A program made the translations under genes and the position numbers. Below, in pieces: positions 60,867-64,000 of a stretch of 64,000 nucleotides of DNA. A model generated the notes under the pieces. That model saw only the letters and a list, made by a program, of their open reading frames with translations, searched no databases and had not been told where the DNA came from. Positions within the stretch are counted from its first letter, which is position 1. Every line of letters starts with the position of its first letter. The stretch comes from Streptomyces clavifer (GTDB lineage Bacteria; Actinomycetota; Actinomycetes; Streptomycetales; Streptomycetaceae), in assembly GCA_014651175.1 (NCBI GenBank), contig BMWJ01000006.1, forward strand, positions 310,001-374,000, in the 5' to 3' direction.

Positions 60867-61951
60867 CAGAGGATCACCACCGAGCGCAGGACGTCGCCGT
60901 CGTGCATCCGGGCGAAGGCCTGCTCGACGTCGCCGAGGCCGATGGTCTCGGTGACGAACGCCCCGAGGTCGATGCGGCCCTGCTGGTGCAGGTCGATGAG
61001 CATCGGGAAGTCGCGGGAGGGCAGGCAGTCGCCGTACCAGGAGGACTTGAGCGAGCCACCGCGGCCGAACACGTCGAGCAGCGGGAGTTCGAGCTGCATC
61101 TCGGGGGTGGGTACGCCGACGAGGACGACGGTACCGGCGAGGTCGCGGGCGTAGAAGGCCTGCTTGTACGTCTCCGGGCGGCCGACCGCCTCGATGACGA
61201 CGTCCGCGCCGTTGCCGCCGGTCAGCGCGCGGATCGCCTCGACCGGGTCGCCGGAGCGGGAGTTGACGGTGTGGGTGGCACCCATCTTCTTCGCCGTCTC
61301 CAGCTTGCGGTCGTCGATGTCGACCGCGATGATCTTCGCCGCGCCCGCGAGCCGGGCCCCGGCGATCGCCGCGTCGCCCACGCCGCCGCAGCCGATGACG
61401 GCGACGGAGTCGCCGCGGCCGACCTGGCCGGTGTTGATGGCGGCGCCGATGCCCGCCATGACACCGCAGCCGAGCAGCCCGGCGACGGCCGGGGAGACCT
61501 CGGGGTCGACCTTGGTGCACTGGCCGGCGGCGACGAGGGTCTTCTCGGCGAAGGCGCCGATCCCGAGGGCCGGGGAGAGCTCGGTGCCGTCCAGCAGGGT
61601 CATCTTCTGCTTGGCGTTGTGGGTGTCGAAGCAGTACCACGGACGGCCGCGCAGACAGGCGCGGCACTGGCCGCACACCGCACGCCAGTTGAGGACGACG
61701 AAGTCACCGGGCTCCACGTCGGTGACACCGTCGCCGACGGAATCCACGACGCCCGCGGCCTCGTGGCCGAGGAGGAAGGGGAAGTCGTCGTTGATGCCGC
61801 CCTGCTTGTAGTGGAGATCGGTGTGGCAGACGCCGCACGCCTGGATCTTCACTACGGCCTCACCGGGGCCCGGGTCGGGCACGATGATCGTCTCGACCCG
61901 TACCGGCTCGTTCTTCCCCGGTGCGATGACACCTTGTACCTGCTGCGCCAT
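60866..61951 (-). CDS. mscR: S-(hydroxymethyl)mycothiol dehydrogenase
   Basis: The 361-residue class III-type zinc alcohol dehydrogenase oxidises the mycothiol adduct of formaldehyde (and may reduce S-nitrosomycothiol). [13 protein letters not shown] holds a catalytic zinc Cys, GHEAAGVV the zinc His, [15 protein letters not shown] the four structural zinc cysteines, and [15 protein letters not shown] the NAD site. It matches the mycothiol-dependent subgroup rather than the glutathione one. ATG 61951 has GGGAG about nine bases upstream; a tandem repeat lies just before it. Confidence 0.92.
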   Translation of the reverse strand: MAQQVQGVIAPGKNEPVRVETIIVPDPGPGEAVVKIQACGVCHTDLHYKQGGINDDFPFLLGHEAAGVVDSVGDGVTDVEPGDFVVLNWRAVCGQCRACLRGRPWYCFDTHNAKQKMTLLDGTELSPALGIGAFAEKTLVAAGQCTKVDPEVSPAVAGLLGCGVMAGIGAAINTGQVGRGDSVAVIGCGGVGDAAIAGARLAGAAKIIAVDIDDRKLETAKKMGATHTVNSRSGDPVEAIRALTGGNGADVVIEAVGRPETYKQAFYARDLAGTVVLVGVPTPEMQLELPLLDVFGRGGSLKSSWYGDCLPSRDFPMLIDLHQQGRIDLGAFVTETIGLGDVEQAFARMHDGDVLRSVVIL

Positions 61952-61976
61952 ACCGTGGTCTCCCATCCCGACTGTT

Positions 61977-62060
61977 CGTGTCCTGCTGCAGATGTACTGC
62001 TGAAATCGTCGCGCCGAGATCGTCGTGCCGACGATGTCGCGCTGAAGATGTCGTGCTGAA
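61977..62060. repeat. Degenerate 14-bp tandem repeat, about six units
   Basis: Successive 14-base units starting at 61977, 61991, 62005, 62019, 62033 and 62047 share the consensus GATGTCGTGCTGAA. The last two units differ at one base; the middle two share ATCGTCG(C/T)GCCGA. The block lies 26 bases upstream of the mycothiol dehydrogenase start, in its promoter or leader. Confidence 0.7.
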
Positions 62061-62099
62061 GATCGTTCACCGACCACCGTACCGGGGCGGCGCCCCGGC

Positions 62100-62801
62100 T
62101 CAGGGCGCGAGTACGTCCAGTTCGTGCAGCGCGCCGACCGCGATCTCCTTGGTCAGCCGCTCGGCGCCCACCGCGTCGCCTTCGCGTACGGCTTCGGCGA
62201 GCCGGACGTGCAGGGTGACGGCGGCCGGGTCCGGGTCCTCGAACATCACCTGGTGGTGGGTGCGGCCCGCGAGGACCTCGGCCACGACGTCACCGAGGCG
62301 CGCGAACATCTCGTTGCCGGATGCGTTGAGCACGATCCGGTGGAAGGCGATGTCGTGCCGCAGATAGCCCTCCAGCTGCTGGCCGCGCGAGGTGGCGACC
62401 ATGCCGAGGGCGCATTCGGTGAGGGCGGCGCACTGCTCCGCGGTGGCGTGGCGGGCCGCGAGTCCGGCGGCGACGGGTTCGACGGCGGACCGCAGCACGG
62501 TGAGCGACCGCAGCTGCCGGGGGCGGTCCGATCCGGCCAGCCGCCAGCGGATCACCTGGGGGTCGTAGACGTTCCACTCCTCGGTGGGCCGCACGGTCAC
62601 TCCGACCCGGCGCCGGGACTCCACCAGGTGCATGGACTCCAGCACGCGGATCACTTCGCGTACGACGGTGCGGGACACGTCGAAGCGCTGGGCCAGCTCG
62701 TCGGTGCGCAGGACGCGGCCGGGCGGGCAGTCGCCCGCGGCGATCTCCAGGCCCAGGGCGTCCAGCACATGTGTATGCAGCCCCTGGCTCTGTGTGGTCA
62801 C
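62100..62801 (-). CDS. gntR: FadR/GntR-family regulator of gluconate genes
   Basis: The 233-residue protein has a GntR winged helix (about 1-75, [26 protein letters not shown]) and an FCD domain with [10 protein letters not shown] and a later HVRLAEAV. It is divergent from gntK-gntP, which it probably represses until gluconate or a derivative binds. The start is uncertain between GTG 62801 and GTG 62807; 62801 is preferred because TAGGCT lies seven bases upstream, the leaderless layout. Confidence 0.9.
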   Translation of the reverse strand: MTTQSQGLHTHVLDALGLEIAAGDCPPGRVLRTDELAQRFDVSRTVVREVIRVLESMHLVESRRRVGVTVRPTEEWNVYDPQVIRWRLAGSDRPRQLRSLTVLRSAVEPVAAGLAARHATAEQCAALTECALGMVATSRGQQLEGYLRHDIAFHRIVLNASGNEMFARLGDVVAEVLAGRTHHQVMFEDPDPAAVTLHVRLAEAVREGDAVGAERLTKEIAVGALHELDVLAP

Positions 62802-62808
62802 GCCCACC

Positions 62809-62814
62809 AGCCTA
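62809..62814 (-). promoter_or_regulatory. Candidate leaderless -10 for gntR
   Basis: TAGGCT on the minus strand, seven bases before GTG 62801. Confidence 0.45.
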
Positions 62815-62836
62815 CGGTGCGGCCGGCGGCAACAAA

Positions 62837-62877
62837 AAGTACGACGTTTATGTCACAGCCTCTTGAATAAGTCGTAT
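62837..62877. promoter_or_regulatory. Candidate GntR operator region
   Basis: AAGTACGACGTTTAT (62837-62851) and ATAAGTCGTAT (62867-62877) are approximate inverted copies of an ATAA..GTCGTA element in the gntR-gntK intergenic region. Assignment is tentative. Confidence 0.35.
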
Positions 62878-62932
62878 GTAATGGGCTTCAGTAGCGCGAC
62901 GGACCGATGTCGAAGAAGACAGCGAGGCACCA

Positions 62933-63442
62933 ATGAGCACCCCCCACGTCGTCGTGGTGATGGGCGTAGCAGGGACCGGCAAGACCACGATCGGTCCCCT
63001 GCTCGCCGCCGCACTCGGCGTTCCCTACGCCGAGGGCGACGACTTCCACCCGCCTGCCAACATCGCCAAGATGTCGGCGGGCACCCCCCTGGACGACGAC
63101 GACCGCTGGCCCTGGCTGGACTCGATCGGGCAGTGGGCGCACGGCCGGGCGGGGCTCGGCGGAGTGGTCAGCAGCTCGGCGCTCAAGCGGGTCTACCGTG
63201 ACCGGCTGCGCGCCGAGGCGCCTGGTGCCGTCTTCCTTCACCTGACCGGCGACCGGGCTCTCATCGAGCGCCGGATGGCGGGCCGCAGGAACCACTTCAT
63301 GCCGACCGCGCTGCTCGACTCCCAGTTCGCGACCCTGCAGCCGCTGCAGGAGGACGAGCCGGGCGTCGCCGTGGACGTGTCCGGCACCCCCGAAGAAATC
63401 ACCGAAAGGGCCGTCGCCGCGCTGCGCCGGCTCGACTCCTAA
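62933..63442 (+). CDS. gntK: Gluconokinase
   Basis: GntK (169 aa) phosphorylates D-gluconate to 6-phosphogluconate, which enters the pentose phosphate pathway. VVMGVAGTGKTT is the P-loop; EGDDFHPPANIAKM is the gluconate-binding signature of the family, and RRNHFMP is the lid. Length is typical. AGCGAGG precedes ATG 62933. The permease gene starts nine bases after its stop, and the regulator is divergent. Confidence 0.97.
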   Translation: MSTPHVVVVMGVAGTGKTTIGPLLAAALGVPYAEGDDFHPPANIAKMSAGTPLDDDDRWPWLDSIGQWAHGRAGLGGVVSSSALKRVYRDRLRAEAPGAVFLHLTGDRALIERRMAGRRNHFMPTALLDSQFATLQPLQEDEPGVAVDVSGTPEEITERAVAALRRLDS

Positions 63443-63451
63443 GGATTCACC

Positions 63452-64000
63452 GTGACCAGTCTCAGCGTCGAGATGCTGGCAGCGGATGCCGTCGAACCGA
63501 TCACTTCGGCCGGCAACGCTCAGTTGGGCATCGCCGTACTGGCGGGCATAGCCGTCATCGTCGTACTCATCACCAAGTTCAAGATGCACGCCTTCCTGGC
63601 GCTGACCATCGGTTCGCTGGCGCTCGGCGCCTTCGCCGGTGCCCCGCTGGACAAGACGATCACCAGCTTCTCCACCGGCCTCGGCTCCACCGTCGCGAGT
63701 GTCGGTGTGCTGATCGCACTCGGCGCGATCCTGGGCAAACTGCTCGCCGACTCGGGCGGTGCCGACCAGATCGTCGACACGATTCTCGCGAAGGCGAGCG
63801 GGCGGGCCATGCCCTGGGCGATGGTGCTGATCGCCTCGATCATCGGTCTGCCGCTGTTCTTCGAGGTCGGCATCGTGCTGCTGATCCCGGTGGTGCTGCT
63901 GGTCGCCAAGCGCGGCAACTACTCCCTGATGCGGATCGGCATCCCCGCGCTCGCCGGGCTCTCGGTGATGCACGGCCTGATCCCGCCGCACCCCGGCCCG
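63452..64000 (+). CDS. gntP: Gluconate permease, GntP family (truncated by window edge)
   Basis: The frame is open from GTG 63452 to the right edge (183 codons), with AAGGAT upstream. It encodes hydrophobic helices with LITKFKMHAFLAL and LGSTVASVGVLIALGAILGK, as in GntP/GntT gluconate:H+ symporters of about 450 residues. With gntK and gntR it forms the gluconate uptake and phosphorylation unit. The C-terminal about 60% is outside the window. Confidence 0.93.
   Translation, partial: MTSLSVEMLAADAVEPITSAGNAQLGIAVLAGIAVIVVLITKFKMHAFLALTIGSLALGAFAGAPLDKTITSFSTGLGSTVASVGVLIALGAILGKLLADSGGADQIVDTILAKASGRAMPWAMVLIASIIGLPLFFEVGIVLLIPVVLLVAKRGNYSLMRIGIPALAGLSVMHGLIPPHPGP

Noticed and set aside
61977-62060. 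CRISPR array
   Set aside because: The 14-bp units are contiguous with no spacers and no cas genes nearby.

Overview
The window is chromosomal DNA of a Streptomyces or a very close relative. Base composition is high-GC with strong third-position GC bias. The actinobacterial Pup-proteasome system, mycothiol genes (mshC and a mycothiol-dependent formaldehyde dehydrogenase), chaplins and a GylR-type glycerol regulon all sit in the order I remember from the Streptomyces core chromosome. No rRNA, CRISPR array, insertion sequence or integrase was seen. One tRNA-Leu(GAG) is present.

Layout. 1-1.8 kb: end of a fasciclin-domain protein, an ADP-ribosylglycohydrolase and an SPW-repeat membrane protein. 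1.9-12.7 kb, all minus strand: pafA, two FKBP prolyl isomerases, pafB, pafC, a zinc-ribbon protein, a small membrane protein, tatA, tatC, a lipid kinase and a Ski2/HelY-like helicase. This is the usual pafA-pafBC-tatAC-helicase neighbourhood with two FKBP genes inside it. 12.7-15.1 kb: a divergent MFS transporter / LacI regulator pair. 15.1-21.3 kb, minus strand: the proteasome locus read arc, dop, pup, endonuclease VII-like gene, prcB, prcA. 21.5-26.6 kb: ferredoxin, a secreted protein, TrmI, a site-2 protease, a RecB-like Fe-S nuclease and an orphan response regulator. 26.7-33 kb: peptide-binding lipoprotein, HAD hydrolase, MetH.

33.2-38.3 kb: glycerol regulon (gylR, glpF, glpK, glpD) with repeated operator-like boxes. 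38.3-40.3 kb: a decayed sulfonate locus consisting of a Cys-Cys leader peptide, an ssuE-like remnant, an intact ssuD and an LLM-oxidoreductase remnant. 40.7-43.6 kb: FCD regulator, SDR and L-fuconate dehydratase sharing an operator. 43.8-48.7 kb: PAC2 protein, mshC and the three mshC-linked genes (SCO1664 family, DUF3090, histidine phosphatase). 48.7-55.2 kb: CorA, ferritin-like protein, F420 oxidoreductase, aldo/keto reductase and a RecD-like protein without a Walker A lysine. 55.3-58.9 kb: two small conserved genes, chaplins chpC and chpH, and an M20 peptidase. 59-64 kb: tRNA-Leu, a pseudouridine synthase, the mycothiol formaldehyde-oxidation pair, and gntR-gntK-gntP (gntP runs off the right edge).

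Functional themes are Pup tagging and proteolysis (arc, dop, pup, prcBA, pafA, with PafBC as DNA-damage regulators), mycothiol redox chemistry, glycerol and gluconate catabolism, and aerial development (chaplins). The observations I rank highest are an 18-bp leader hairpin burying the chpH ribosome binding site, the endonuclease VII-like gene inside the proteasome operon, a 14-bp tandem repeat upstream of the formaldehyde dehydrogenase, and the decayed ssu locus with its leader peptide.
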